Assembly: GCA_034509735.1 (NCBI GenBank)
Contig: JACGWO010000010.1
Coordinates: 11,049,193-11,113,192 of the forward strand
DNA length: 64,000 nt
DNA from: Sesamum alatum
Taxonomy: Eukaryota > Streptophyta > Magnoliopsida > Lamiales > Pedaliaceae
Direction of reading: 5' to 3'
Both the position numbers and the translations under genes were made by a program. Shown in pieces: positions 52,601 through 64,000 of the stretch (the stretch's first letter is position 1; each line of letters starts with the position of its first letter). Below the pieces are notes generated by a model. It was not told where the DNA came from, did no database searches, and saw only the letters and a program-made list of their open reading frames with translations.

Positions 52601-55600
52601 TTTGATGAAGTGATACGGGGCTATGACTTCATCAAAAATGGATCTGACCCTTGTGTATACAAGAAGGTCAGTGGGAGCTCTATAGTGTTCCTAGTGCTTT
52701 ATGTGGATGACATTGAAAGATTATGTGGATCGTCCCGGGAAAAGCTGCGAATGCGGAAGCGCGGTATAATTAAAAATTAAAACGGAATTTAAACATGCTT
52801 TTAAGTTAAAAAACACGTTTCAAAGGGTGTGCCTTTTGAAATTTTCCCGGGCATTCGGTGTATCTCATGAACGTATAACATAAAATAAATCATGGAGGCC
52901 ATAGGATTGAAAATTAAAGAGGGACGAAAATTTAAAACGAGACCTACCCGTTGTCGTTTTCGTCTTCAACGGCTACACGCGTTGTTCCCCGTTTTGCACC
53001 AAGATCCCGTCTTTGAGACCCTCTAATTCGTGACACACGATCCACCCACGTATCTTGCACGTCGTGCTAGCAACGAACAAGTGTATAATTTTGGAGTGGA
53101 TGAATCAATAACAGATTATCAATTAATGGTATTGATTCATCAAGATTCTAATGTTCCAAGAACAAAAGAATCAAGAAAACTATTTTCTTGAGAGAGAGAG
53201 AGGGCGGACGAGAGAGATGGGAGAGAGAGAGAGAAACCGTGTGTGTGTGTTGTGTGTGTGTGTTGGAGTTTCATCATCATCATGTAAATTGTAGGATGCT
53301 AGGGGTTTATATAGAAGAGGAGTTTAATCCTCTTTTAAACTCCTCTTTTAAGAACTCTAATTTGATTAGGATTTTGACCTAGTCAAAGTCCTAGTCAAAC
53401 TAATGTTTTGACCTAGTCAAAACGATCCTAGCCATCCATCTCTCCCATTAATCTCAACCGTTGATTTAATTTAATTTAATGGAAATATTTAAAACCTATT
53501 TAAATATTTCCAAGAGGCTAAAATAAATATAAATATTATTTAAGCCCATTAAATAAATCCCTTTGATAAATCCAATTATCAATTTAATTCCTTCTATCAA
53601 ATAGAAAGAATTATTTCTCCAAGAAAAAATAAAGGTCCCGATTAAATCTAATTTAATCATTCCTTCACTCCAATATTTAATTCCAAATTAAATATTTAAT
53701 TGTGTGTGGATAGTGTGTGACTCTTTTAGGTTCACCATTCAGCTAGACTTGGTCGGATTCCTAGAATCCGTCCGTTACCATGGGTGGCCATCTAGCAACG
53801 GTCCATGGCACTAGAGACTAGGTGAAATATTCAGGGATGAACATTTAGGCTCTAACAGTACGCTTGTCCTTCTGTCTTCGGTCTCATCACTTAGTGTCTA
53901 GGGCACGGATAACGCAGGTACCCATCTTGGACCTAAGTGTCGGTCTGTCCTCACTAAACGCCGCAAGGGAAACCTTCCCTTCTGTTCAGTCACTGTGGCC
54001 ACAGTTTTAGGGACAAGACCTAGAGCATACATGAGACTCAACTGTCAAAACCTATTGACAGGAGACAGATCCTTTCTTGGAAACTACTGTCACTTTGCAC
54101 ACCAGGACTGCACTAGACATGGCTTATGACTACCAAAGAGAATTCTGGCAATCTCTCACCATATCTAAGATACAGTTCTGATGTACAGGTAAACTCAGTA
54201 ATTCCTCAAGTCAAAGGACTTGACCTGTACCGTTGGAACCGGGAATACTCGTCATACCTTGCAGACCATACTCAAGGTCCTCCGTAAGACGGTTCCCACG
54301 AGTCACCTCAGTCAGCTGCATCCTAGCAGGCTAACCCACTAACACTGCTTAGACGATCCTCGTCACCCGTCGATGAAACACGACAGCAGATGCTTAGTGC
54401 AAGTCTCAAATGGAATCCCGGTACCCATTTTCGGGATTCCTTGACTTGGAGATTTCCGGACTGATTCGGGAAGACTGATTCCATGGACCTACCTCCAAGC
54501 GTAGTCCCAGTCCCCGAAATCGAATCTCAGTCCGTGGGCTCTGTTTGCGTAGTGAACAGATATGGAAAAAATAGGTGCAAGTGAACACAAACAAAGTAAT
54601 GCCCAAATGAAAAATTCAGTTCTTTATTCATTAATGATTTATCAAAACACCTATAATTGTCTAGACATAGGTTACATATACCCGCCAAAATTGGCTTACA
54701 TGGTCACCTATTCTAACAGACATTCTACTCATAGGTAATGATGTTAGAATGTTGGGTGACACAAAAGCATGGTTATCAACCCAGTTTTCCATGAAGGACT
54801 TGGGTGAAGCCTCCTACATCCTAGGCGTCCAAATTGTCAGGGACAGATCTAAAACGATGTTAGGGCTCACCCAAAACTCGTATATGGAGAAAGTCCTAAA
54901 GAGATATCGGATGGACAACTCCAAACGAGGATTCCTTCCCATGAGGCATGGGATCAAGCTATCCAAGAAACAGTCCCCACAGACTGATGAGGAGCTTGAA
55001 AGGATGAAAGTCATCCCCTATGCTTTTGCCGTAGGTAGCATCCAATATGCGGTCCACTGCACCAGGCCTGACTTGCTTACGCTTTGAGCGTAACAAGCAG
55101 ATATCAGTCTTGTGCAGGAGAGGCACATTGGAATGCTGTTAAGGGCATCCTTAAATACCTAAGGAGGACTAAGAAAATGTTCTTAGTCTATGGCAATGGA
55201 GAACTGATCCTGGAAGGCTTTTAGCGACGCTAGCTTCCGGTCTGATGACGATGATGCCAAGTCTCAATCGGGTTATGTTTTCAATCTCAATGGAGGAGTA
55301 GTGGCTTGGAAAAGTTCCAAGCAAGCAACCACTGCTGACTCCACCACAGAGGCCGAATACATAGCAGCTTCAGAAGCTGCCAAGGAAGTGGTTTGGATGA
55401 GAAACTACATCCAAAAGTTGGGTGTGGTGCCTAGCATCGCCGAGCCCATTGTCATCTTTCGTGATAACAACGGTGTAATAACGCAAGCAAAGGAACCGAG
55501 ATCTCATCACCGTTCCAAACACATTCTTAGACGCTACCATATTCGAAGAGAAATGGTAGGAAGAGGTGACGTTCGGATGGACCGAGTCAACTCAGCAGAC

Positions 55601-55689
55601 AACACAGCAGATCCGCTGACAAAGCCTATGTCGTAGAGCGCTCATACGCAACATCTTGAGAAGATGGGGATTAGACATATGGGCGATTG
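49648..55689 (+). pseudogene. Copia gag-pol of C, heavily mutated and split by solo LTR S3
   Basis: The frame starts MSKNPLSTILETNKFNG as in D and is open to about 50300, where a one-base loss shifts it. The zinc knuckle reads CINCRGKG and is then shifted again. Protease LDTGCGAH is kept; a 5-bp loss lies near 50775. Integrase (50774-51811) keeps HARLGH and CESC but has a TAG at 51398 in place of Trp. Reverse transcriptase retains the N-terminal half that D lacks (MDVKTAFLNG near 52450), with shifts near 52300 and 52370 and a TAG near 52550. After S3 the frame resumes at DILLIGNDVRMLG (54719 on) and ends with RNase H. Element E enters at the MGDW end at 55690. It is the best guide to what D has lost. 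Confidence 0.9.
52714..54718 (-). repeat. Solo Copia LTR (S3) in the reverse transcriptase of C
   Basis: A 2005-bp D-type LTR in reverse orientation, from TGAAAGATTATGTGGATC to CCTATTCTAACA. The target duplication GACAT (52709-52713 and 54719-54723) is perfect and falls inside the codons for the YVDD catalytic motif. Confidence 0.96.
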
Positions 55690-57909
55690 TGAAGGACAAG
55701 CGGACCCGCCTGGGAGCGCGAGCGGAAGCGAGAAAGCGAGAAATTGTGCACAAATTTACATCTAATTTAAATATGCGAATTCCAAGGGGTGTACCCTTGG
55801 GTGCTCAACCGGGCGTTCGATGTAGGATGTGTAAATATTGAAAACATATATTTAAACACATAGGGCAAAGATATATAAATGAAATCAATCAAAGCGTAAT
55901 AAACCGTTACCTTTGATTATTTAGCGTATGCTCCTAGCTACTAGCGTTGTTCCTTCTCCGGAATGCTCATGAAATCCAAACGTATGGATTCTCCAAAGGT
56001 TATCCACACCACACCGGAAGAAACACACGTTCTTCTTGCTAGAAAAGAACGGGTTTAGGAAGGAATCGGTTTAAGAGAAGAACACTATGAATTAGTGTTC
56101 TCTTAAACTTACTTTGTTCTTCTTCTTGATTCAAAATCAAGTGAAGAACACAAGTGTAAGAGAGGGAGAGAGCACGAAATTTGAGAGAGAGGAGAGGATT
56201 TTTGTCTTCTCTTTTTCCTAGAAAAAGATGAACACTGAATCACATATATTTGGTGTTGTGTATTCTAATATATATACATAATTAATGTGATTATTGGAAT
56301 GTGTCTAGGTTCATCCAGGGATGTCTATATTCATTCCAATCAATCACCATCAATTCTTCAATCAAGCCTACCAAAATTTATGGTATGATCAAATCATACC
56401 AAAAGGGAAGAGCTTGATTGGAGTTGATTTGTCTCTTTCCAAAAGAGATAAGTCAACATACCACCTAGCATGAAACATGGCTGATTTTGCTTCCTCCAAG
56501 GGAACATGTCGGCCATGTTTAATTAAGGGAAGAAGTCCAACTTCTTCTTATTCCAAAATATGAATTATTTCTCCTCTCGGGTATAATTTAACGGACCGGG
56601 TTTTATCGTAATCCAATTACGACGAACCCAATATTAAATCCAATTTAATGTCCATTTAAATTATTCCTGTTGATCTTTTAATGCAATTAAAAGATCCAAC
56701 GTCTCAAATCTCTATATTTAATCGAAAATCCAATTTACCGATCAAATGAAAGCCCGATACAATATCGGCCCGTCCATCCAATGGACTTTCCCTTAAGTAA
56801 TCCAATTACTTATTTTATCCTTCGAGATTGACTCCAAGTCGATCTCTCAACCTCCTCAGTGATTTGTGTGTGACCCTTTAGGTTCACCCTCAGCTAGACT
56901 TGGGCCCATGTCCCACAAGGGCCCGTTACCATGGGTGGCCGTCTAGCAACGGTACATGGCACTAGAGACTAGGTGAATTGGCGTGAACATTTAGGCGCCG
57001 ATTCCGTACGGATACGATCCTTCCGTCTACCGTCTCCCGGCCTTAGTCTAGGGTATGGAATTGGGCGTCGGTTCCCATCCTTGACTAGGCATCTATGCTT
57101 AATACTCGAGACTACGTATGCTTCATTGCGTCGACACAGGAAACCATTCCCTGTTCGACCAACCACTGTGGCCACAGCTTCAAACAGTATGAACGTGTCT
57201 CCGAGTGCATAGGAGATACCTCTGTCACATACTGACAGGGGACGGATCCTCTTCTTGGAATCCACCGTCCTTGCTACACATTCCGACTGCACTGGACAAG
57301 GCTTATGATAATCATCTTACAGAATGATTACCTCTCGCCAGATCCAAGATACAGTCGTCCTGTGCACGCGACTGCCATGATCCCTCAAGTCTGAGGATTA
57401 CTCCAGTACTATCGGAACCGGGAAAAACCAATCATACCGACCAAGCCTCCAAGGCTTCCATATGATGATCCCCGCGAGTCAGTCCAGTCGGCTCGACCCC
57501 AGTCGACCAACCCATCAAGATCGTGTAGGCGTCCCACGCCTGTCGCCGATGAAATATGGCACTCATCCAATGAACACGACTCTTGACGCAAGTCTCAATA
57601 GGACTCTCGATGTCCTGTCTCGAGGTCCTCGACTTGGAACGTTTCAGACCCAACTCTTAATCAGTTGGTTTCATGACCACCATCCAATGCGTGGCCCAAC
57701 TGCACGAGTTGTTATCCATGGTCTGTGGGCTTTGTTGCGATATAAGTTAAACACCGTTTTAACAAATGTAAGATGAGCGCAACAAAGAAGGTACCATTGG
57801 TGACGAACACTCATCTTATTCATCACATAATAATATTACATTTACATCAAGTTGTCAGATAGGTTACAAATCGCCCAACCTATTGGCTTTCTGGTCACCT
57901 ATTCTAACA
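55690..57909 (-). repeat. 3' LTR of element E
   Basis: A 2220-bp LTR, starting on the + strand with TGAAGGACAAGCGGACCC and ending CCTATTCTAACA. It matches the A LTRs over the whole length and keeps the AAAAGATC palindrome with one change. Confidence 0.94.
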
Positions 57910-57920
57910 ATCTCCCACTT
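57910..57920 (-). other. Polypurine tract of element E
   Basis: ATCTCCCACTT, the complement of AAGTGGGAGAT, directly beside the LTR. Confidence 0.85.
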
Positions 57921-57923
57921 GAC

Positions 57924-60900
57924 CTAAAGTCAATCACCCATTGGCCTCAAACCTCTTATTCAGATGGTGAGTATGGGCAACTTGCGACATGGCCTTAGCA
58001 AGTGGATCTGCTATGTTTTCTGCAGAGCTGACTCGGTCCAACCGAACGTCACTCCTGCTATCCATCTCTCTAAGTAGATGGTAGCATCTAAGAATATGCT
58101 TGGATCGTGATGAGATCTCGGTTCCTTTGCTAGCACTATCGCCCCGTTGTTATCATAAAAGATAATTACAGGCTTACCAATGCTAGGTACTATATCCAAC
58201 CCTTGGATGTAGCTCATCAACCAAACCACTTCCTTAGCAGCTTCCGAAACAGCTATGTATTCAGACTCTGTGGTGGAGTCCGCCGTGGTAGCCTGCTTGG
58301 AACTCTTCCAAGCGACCACGCCACCATTAAGTCTAAACACATAACCAGACTGAGACTTGACATGATCGTCATCTGACTGGAAGCTAGTGTCGCTATAGCT
58401 TTCCAGTATCAACTCTACACCGTCGTAGATCAAGAACATGTCCTTAGTCCTTTTTAGGTACTTCAGGATAGTCCTGACTGCACTCCAGTGTGCCTCCCAG
58501 GCACACGACTGATATCGGCTAGTTACGCTCAAAGCGAAAGCTACATCAGGTCTAGTGCACTGAACAGCATACTGTATGCTGCTTACGGCTGAAGCATAGG
58601 GGATGTCCAACATCTTTTTAAGCTCCTCATCAGTCTTAGGAGATTGCTTCTTGGATAACTTAATTCCATGCCTCATTGGAAGGAATCCTTGTTTTGAGTT
58701 CTCCATCTTGAATCTCTTTAAGACTTTCTCAATGTACGAGGACTGGGCCATTCCTAACATCCTTCTAGACCTATCCCTGTAGATCTTGATGCCAAGGATG
58801 TAGGATGCCTCGCCCATATCCTTCATGGAGAATTGCGTTGACAACCAAGCTTTAGTGGTACCCAACATCTTAGCATCATTCCCAATGAGCAAGATGTCAT
58901 CCACGTAAAGCACCAGAACGCAACTGAGCTCCCACTGATCTTCTTGTATACACAAGGATCGGACTCGTTCTTGGTGAAATCATATCCTCGTATGACTTCA
59001 TCAAAACGTATGTTCCAGCTTCGGGAAGCTTGTTTGAGGCCATAGATGGACCTTTGGAGACGGCAGACCTTCTGCTCTTCTCCAACAGTTGTGAAACCCT
59101 CCGGCTGATCCATATAGATCTCTTCCTCTATGAAACCGTTGAGGAAAGCCGTTTTCACGTCCATCTGCCATATTTCATAGTCATACCATGCTACTATGGC
59201 AAGCAGTATCCAAATGGACTTGGCCACTGCTACGGGCGAGTAGGTTTCCTCAAAATCGACCCCGGGTCGTTGAGTGTAACCTTTCGCCACAAGCCTGGCT
59301 TTGAAGGTTGTAACCTCCCCGTCAGCTCCAAGCTTACGTTTGTAGACCCATTTACACCCTACGGGTTTAACCCCTTTGGGTGGATCTACTAGGGTCCAAA
59401 CCTTGTTTGTACCCATCGAGTCCATCTCGGATTTCATGGCCTCAAGCCACTTGTCCAAATCGATGTCCGACATCGCTTCTCCATATGTCTTTGGATCATT
59501 ATCCAACTGACCGGTCAGGCCCAGAAATCCATACCTATCAGGTGCATGGGATACTCTGGCCGACCTACGGAAGACTGGAACAATATCAGTGGGAACCACT
59601 GGCTCAGATGTCACTGCCGCCTCATGGGGTACCTCACTTGATTCCTCAAGGAGTACCTCATCGCGTCGACTATCCGATGGAAAACCTTTTTCCAAGAACA
59701 CTGCGTTTCGCGAGACAAAAACCTTTTGCTCGGAGGGATCATAGAAATAATACCCCGCAGTTTCTTTCGGATAGCCGATGAACCTGCATAAACTAGACCT
59801 CGAGTCCAATTTATCTCCCACTAATCTCTTGACATATGCGGGGCAACCCCACACTTTCAAGTATTTGTAGGAGGCAGGCTTGCCATGCCATATCTCATAT
59901 GGCGTCTGGGATACCTTTTTAGATGGCGCCAAGTTCAAAACTTTGGCCGCCGTCTCAAGAGCGTATCCCCAGAAGGAAAAGGGTAGTTTGGTAAAACTCA
60001 TCATGGATCGGACCATGTCCAACAAGGTCCGATTCCTCCTTTCAGACACACCATTAAGCTACGGTGTTCCAGGAGGGGTCCATTGAGAGAGAATCCCATT
60101 CTCTTTTAGATAATCAGTAAACTCACCACTCAAATACTCTCCACCTCGGTCCGACCGAAGGGCTTTGATCTTTCGACCGGTTTGGTTCTCTACTTCAAGT
60201 CTGTATTCCTTAAGCCTTCCAAAGGCTTCAAACTTGTACCTCATCAGGTAAACATAGCCATACCGTGAGTGATCATCGGTAAAGGTTATGAAGTACGAGT
60301 ACCCACCTCTAGCCTGAGTATTTAGTGGACCACAGACATCTGTATGGATCAAATCCAACAGACCACTGGTTAGCGTACTTTGTCCAACAAAGGGTTTCAT
60401 GGTCATCTTTCCCTTTAGATAAGATTCGCAGGTCGGTAGGTTGTCCGAATCGTTTATTTCTAGACCCTTTGAGTCCACCAACCTTCTTATCCTATCTTTA
60501 GAGATATGACCTAACCTCGCATGCCATATCTGTGCGTTATTGTGATCATCACGTTTTCGTTTGTGTTCTGCAGTCATAATCCAATTAGACTGTTGAAGTA
60601 TGTACAGACCGTTGACCAATGTACCAAGCAGATGAGAAATACCATCTTGTATAATGAAAAAACCGTTTTTATTGATGGTAAATTCATATCCCTCCTTATA
60701 AAGGACCGGGATGGAAACAATGTTTTTAATCATGTTAGGTACATAGAAACAGTCCTTTAGTACAATCCTAGCGTGACTACTAATGGCTAACTGTAGTGAT
60801 CCTACGGCCTCCGCAGCAACGGCCTTGCCATCGCCTAGCTTTTGGATCATCTCATCCTTGGTTAGCCTTCTGCTTCTTTGCAGTGCCTGCAAATCATTGC

Positions 60901-61330
60901 AGATGTGAGCACCACACCTGGTATCCAATACCCATGAAGCAGAACTAGTTATCATATTAACTTCAACCACAAACACACCTGGGTTGGAGAGGAGTTGTGG
61001 CCACTCCCTCTTCCAATGCCTTTTCCCTTGGCAATGCATGCAGACATCATTTGCCTTGGACCGCTGAGAACCAGGGGCCTTCCCTTTCCCTTTGCTCGGT
61101 CCAACCGGAGCAACAGGGACGCCCGGAGCGTGAGCAGGGGCCACAACCGTCTTTCCTTGGCCCTTCTTCCTCTTCCAGCATCCGGCCCTCTTGCCATTCG
61201 CCTTGGAGGTTGAAGCCTCTCCTATCAATACCGCCGGCGGCGACTTGTGGGTCGTTGCCTCGTATTGGACCAGCATATTGATCAACTCATGAATAGATTT
61301 CTCAAGTCCGTTCATGTTGTAGTTTACAAC
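57924..61330 (-). pseudogene. Copia gag-pol of E, truncated by F and with mutated active sites
   Basis: Two long frames (61315-60059 and 60049-58823) cover gag end to reverse transcriptase, and a third (58955-58011) covers the rest. A TAG at 60059-60061 replaces Gln in integrase. A one-base loss near 58915 shifts the frame at the YVDD motif, and a TGA replaces the Trp of the final MGDWL. Beyond these, key residues are changed: the zinc knuckle reads CMHCQGKRHWKREW (last Cys lost), protease reads LDTRCGAH (DTG to DTR), and the integrase zinc site reads CESY (Cys lost). The N-terminal gag is cut off by F at 61331. Confidence 0.92.
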
Positions 61331-63327
61331 TGAAAGGAATTGTGGATCGTCCCGGGAAAAGCGCGAATGCGGAAGCGCGGTATAATTAAAAAATAAATGC
61401 GGAATTTAAACATGCTTTAAATTAAAGAACACGTTTCAAAGGGTGTGCGTTTGAAATTCCCGGGTATTCGGTGTATCTCATGAATAATAAAACATAAAAG
61501 AATCATGGAGGCCATAGGGTAGAAAATTAAAAGGGACGAAAATCATAAACGAGACCTACCCGTTGTCGTTTTCGTCTTCAACGGCTACACGCGTTGTTCC
61601 CCGTTTTGCACCAAGATCTCGTTCTTGAGACCCTCCAAATCGTGACACACGATCCACCCACGTACCTTGCACGTCGTGCTAGCAACGAACAAGTTTATAT
61701 TTTGGAGTGGATGAATCAACAATACGTTATGAATTAACGGTATTGATTCATCAAGTTCTAATGTTCCAAGAACAAGAGAACAAAGAAAAATAATTTTCTT
61801 GGAGTGTGTGAGAGAGAGAGGGCGGACGAGATAGAGGGAGAGAGAGCCGAGTTGTATGTGTGTGTTGTGTGTGTTGGAATTTCATCATCCTTCAACTTGT
61901 AGGATGCTAGGGGTTTATATAGAAGAGGAGTTTAATCGTCTTTAAACTCCTCTTTTAAGAACTCTAATTTGACTAGGATTTTGACCTAGTCAAAGTCCTC
62001 AAAATCCTAGTCAAAGTAGTGTTTTGACCTAGTCAAAAACAATCCTAGCCATCCATCTCTCCCATTGATCTCAACCGTTGATTTAATTTAATTTAATGGA
62101 ATATTTAAAACCTATTTAAATATTTCCAAGAGGCTAAAATAAATATAAATATTATTTAAGCCCATTAAATAAATCCCTTTGATAAATCTAATTTATCAAT
62201 TTAATTCCTTATATCTAATAGAAGGAATTATTTCTCCAAGAAAAATAGAGGACCCGATTAAATCCAATTTAATCATTCCTTCACTCCAATATTTAGTTCC
62301 TAATTAAATATCTAAATGTGTGTGGATAGTGTGTGACTCTTTAGGTTCACCTTTCAGCTAGACTTGGTCGGATTCCTAGAATCCTTCCGTTACCATGGGT
62401 GGCCATCTAGCAACGGTCCATGGCACTAGAGACTAGGTGAAATATTCAGGGATGAACATTTAGGCTCTAACAGTACACTTGTCCTTCTGTCTTCGGTCTC
62501 ATCACTCAGAGTCTAGGGCACGGAAAATGCAGGTACCCATTTTGGACCTAAGTGTTGGTCTGTCCTCACTAAACGCCGCAAGGGAATCCTTCCCTTCTGT
62601 TCAGTCACTATGGCCACAGTTTTAGGGACAAGACCTAGAGTATATATGAGACTCAACTGCCAAAACCTATTGACAGGAGACAGATCCTTTCTTGGAAACT
62701 ACTGTCACTTTGCACACCAGAACTGCACTAGACATGGCTTATGACTACCAAAGAGAATTCTGGCAATCTCTCACCATACCTAAGATACAGCCCTGATGTA
62801 CAGGTAAACTCAGCAATTCCTCAAGTCAAAGGACTTGACCTGTACCGTTGGAACCGGGAATACACGTCATACCTTGCTGACCATACTCAAGGCCCTCCGT
62901 AAGACGGTTCCCGCGAGTCACCTCAGTCAGCTGCGTCCTAGCATGCTAACCCACTAACACTGCTTAGACGACCCTCGTCACCCGTCGATGAAACACGACA
63001 GCAGGTGCTTAGTGCAAGTCTCAAATGGAATCCCGGTACCCATTTTCGGGATTCCTTGACTTGGAGATTTCCGGACTGATTCGGGAAGACTGATTCCATG
63101 GACCTACCTCCAAGCATAGTCCCAGTCCCCGAAATTGATTCTCAGTCCGTGGGCTTTGTTTGCGTAGTGAACAAATATGGAAAACAAATATAAGTGAACA
63201 CAAACAAAGTGATGCCAAATGAAATTCACTTCTTTATTCATTAATGATTTATCAAACACCTATAATTGTCTAGACATAGGTTACATATACCCGCCAAAGT
63301 TGGCTTACATGGTCACCTATTCTAACA
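61331..63327 (-). repeat. 3' LTR of element F
   Basis: A 1997-bp D-type LTR from TGAAAGGAATTGTGGATC to CCTATTCTAACA, with the W-box-like GACTAGGATTTTGACC words (about 61970-62035) and the GT/GA microsatellites near 61805-61880 in inverse order. Confidence 0.94.
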
Positions 63328-63338
63328 ATCTCCCACTT
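63328..63338 (-). other. Polypurine tract of element F
   Basis: ATCTCCCACTT beside the LTR, identical to that of E. Confidence 0.85.
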
Positions 63339-63343
63339 GACCT

Positions 63344-64000
63344 TTAAAGCCAATCACCCATATGCCTAATCCCCATCTTCTCAAGATGTTGCGTATGAGC
63401 ACTCTGCGACATAGGCTTTGTCAGCGGGTCTGCTGTGTTGTCTGCTGAGTTGACTCGGTCCATCCGAACGTCACCTCTTCCTACCATTTCTCTAAGAAGA
63501 TGGTAGCGTCTAAGAATGTGTTTGGAACGGTGATGAGATCTCGGTTCCTTTGCTTGCGCTATTGCACCGTTGTTATCACAGAAGATGACAACAGGCTCGG
63601 CGATGCTAGGCACCACACCCAACTCTTGGATGTAGTTTCTCATCCAAACCGCTTCCTTAGCAGCTTCTGAAGCTGCTATGTATTCAGCCTCAGTGGTGGA
63701 GTCAGCAGTGGTTGCTTGCTTGGAACTTTTCCAAGCCACTACTCCTCCGTTGAGTTTGAATACATACCCCGATTGAGACTTGGCATCATCGTCATCAGAC
63801 TGGAAGCTAGCGTCGCTAAAGCCTTCCAGAATTAGTTCTCCATTGCCATAGATCAAGAACATTTCCTTAGTCCTCCTAAGGTACTTAAGGATGCCCTTAA
63901 CGGCATTCCAATGTGCCTCTCCTGCACAGGACTGATATCTGCTTGTCACGCTCAAAGCGTATGCAATGTCAGGCCTGGTGCAATAGACCGCATATTGGAT
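63344..64000 (-). CDS. Copia pol of F, RNase H end, open to the window edge
   Basis: From the edge the frame reads through SVTSRYQSCAGEAHW and SDASFQSDDDDAKSQSGY, then WKSSKQATTADSTTEAEY and FCDNNGAIAQAKEPRSHH, to the common end HMGDWL with TAA at 63344. The RNase H acidic residues (Asp in SDAS, Glu in EAEY, Asp in CDNN) are all present. No lesion is seen in this part, in contrast to E, so F may be a better preserved copy. Only the 3' portion is visible. Confidence 0.85.
   Translation of the reverse strand: MQYAVYCTRPDIAYALSVTSRYQSCAGEAHWNAVKGILKYLRRTKEMFLIYGNGELILEGFSDASFQSDDDDAKSQSGYVFKLNGGVVAWKSSKQATTADSTTEAEYIAASEAAKEAVWMRNYIQELGVVPSIAEPVVIFCDNNGAIAQAKEPRSHHRSKHILRRYHLLREMVGRGDVRMDRVNSADNTADPLTKPMSQSAHTQHLEKMGIRHMGDWL

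Larger units (their letters stand above)
33957..64000 (+). mobile_element. Copia element C, host of several nested insertions, 3' end outside the window
   Basis: The pieces in order are: 5' LTR 33957-34317 and 36292-37936, primer site 37938-37949, leader 37950-38371 and 48020-49647, gag-pol 49648-52713 and 54719-55689. They are separated by solo LTR S2, element D, solo LTR S3 and element E. Removing these restores a continuous + strand Copia element inserted in Gypsy gag after ATCTC. Its 3' LTR must lie beyond E, outside the window. The coordinates given include the nested insertions. Confidence 0.9.
55690..64000 (-). mobile_element. Copia element E (A type), minus strand, 5' part outside the window
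   Basis: Reading leftwards from F: gag, protease, integrase, reverse transcriptase and RNase H (61330-57924), polypurine tract (57910-57920) and 3' LTR (57909-55690). It entered C near the end of RNase H; the left flank is GATTG. Its N-terminal gag, leader and 5' LTR lie beyond element F, which starts at 61331. The coordinates given include F. Confidence 0.92.
61331..64000 (-). mobile_element. Copia element F (D type), minus strand, continuing past the window
   Basis: A 3' LTR (61331-63327), polypurine tract (63328-63338) and the RNase H end of pol (63344 on) read leftwards. It lies in the gag of E after ACAAC. The other target duplication must lie outside the window. Confidence 0.92.

Overview
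This window is plant nuclear DNA, almost certainly from a flowering plant and probably a eudicot, and it lies in a block of nested transposable elements. The evidence is plant-type Ty1/Copia and chromodomain Ty3/Gypsy polyproteins, CACTA (En/Spm) and Mutator-like transposase fragments, a plant mobile domain gene, GT/AG introns, and primer-binding sites matching plant initiator tRNA-Met. I found no intact single-copy host gene, rRNA, tRNA or CRISPR array. The species cannot be named from this.

Left part (1-16.3 kb). A full-length Copia element (A, 540-10707, + strand, 2.2 kb LTRs) has a gag-pol broken by frameshifts and stops. It is followed by a degraded LTR-like stretch (about 10.85-11.55 kb), an inverted fragment of an A-type LTR (11794-13187), and the 3' part of a CACTA element (13188-15569) with a Ptta/En/Spm-type gene and a clear 3' terminus.

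Middle (16.3-34 kb). A Mutator-like element (16468-20576) holds a plant mobile domain gene (+) facing an internally deleted MURA-type transposase (-), between structured inverted ends. A truncated Copia LTR, primer site and leader (about 21690-23551) follow, then the 5' part of a second CACTA element (23552-25327). Next is a minus-strand chromodomain Gypsy array (25328-33956) in which the RNase H-integrase-chromodomain segment occurs twice and one LTR is flanked by internal sequence on both sides. A solo Copia LTR (28654-30775) with a perfect target duplication sits in one integrase.

Right part (34-64 kb). A Copia element (C) entered the Gypsy gag at 33957. It was then hit by a solo LTR inside its own 5' LTR (34318-36291), by a complete young Copia element (D, 38372-48019), by another solo LTR (52714-54718), and by a minus-strand A-type Copia element (E, from 55690). 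E was in turn hit by a minus-strand D-type element (F, from 61331) that runs off the window. Perfect 5-bp target duplications show the order for S1, S2, D and S3.

The part most worth a second look is the long (1.3-2.4 kb) untranslated leader of these Copia elements. Subfamilies that differ a lot in LTR sequence share the same leader plan: a very GC-rich array of perfect hairpins soon after the primer-binding site, a further hairpin, a pair of CACGAGTCGTG palindromes about 80 nt apart, and a TATAAATA box 105-115 bp before the gag ATG. D also shows an almost unaged LTR pair around a gag-pol that has lost half of its reverse transcriptase, and its U3 carries six WRKY-type W-boxes in 59 bp.
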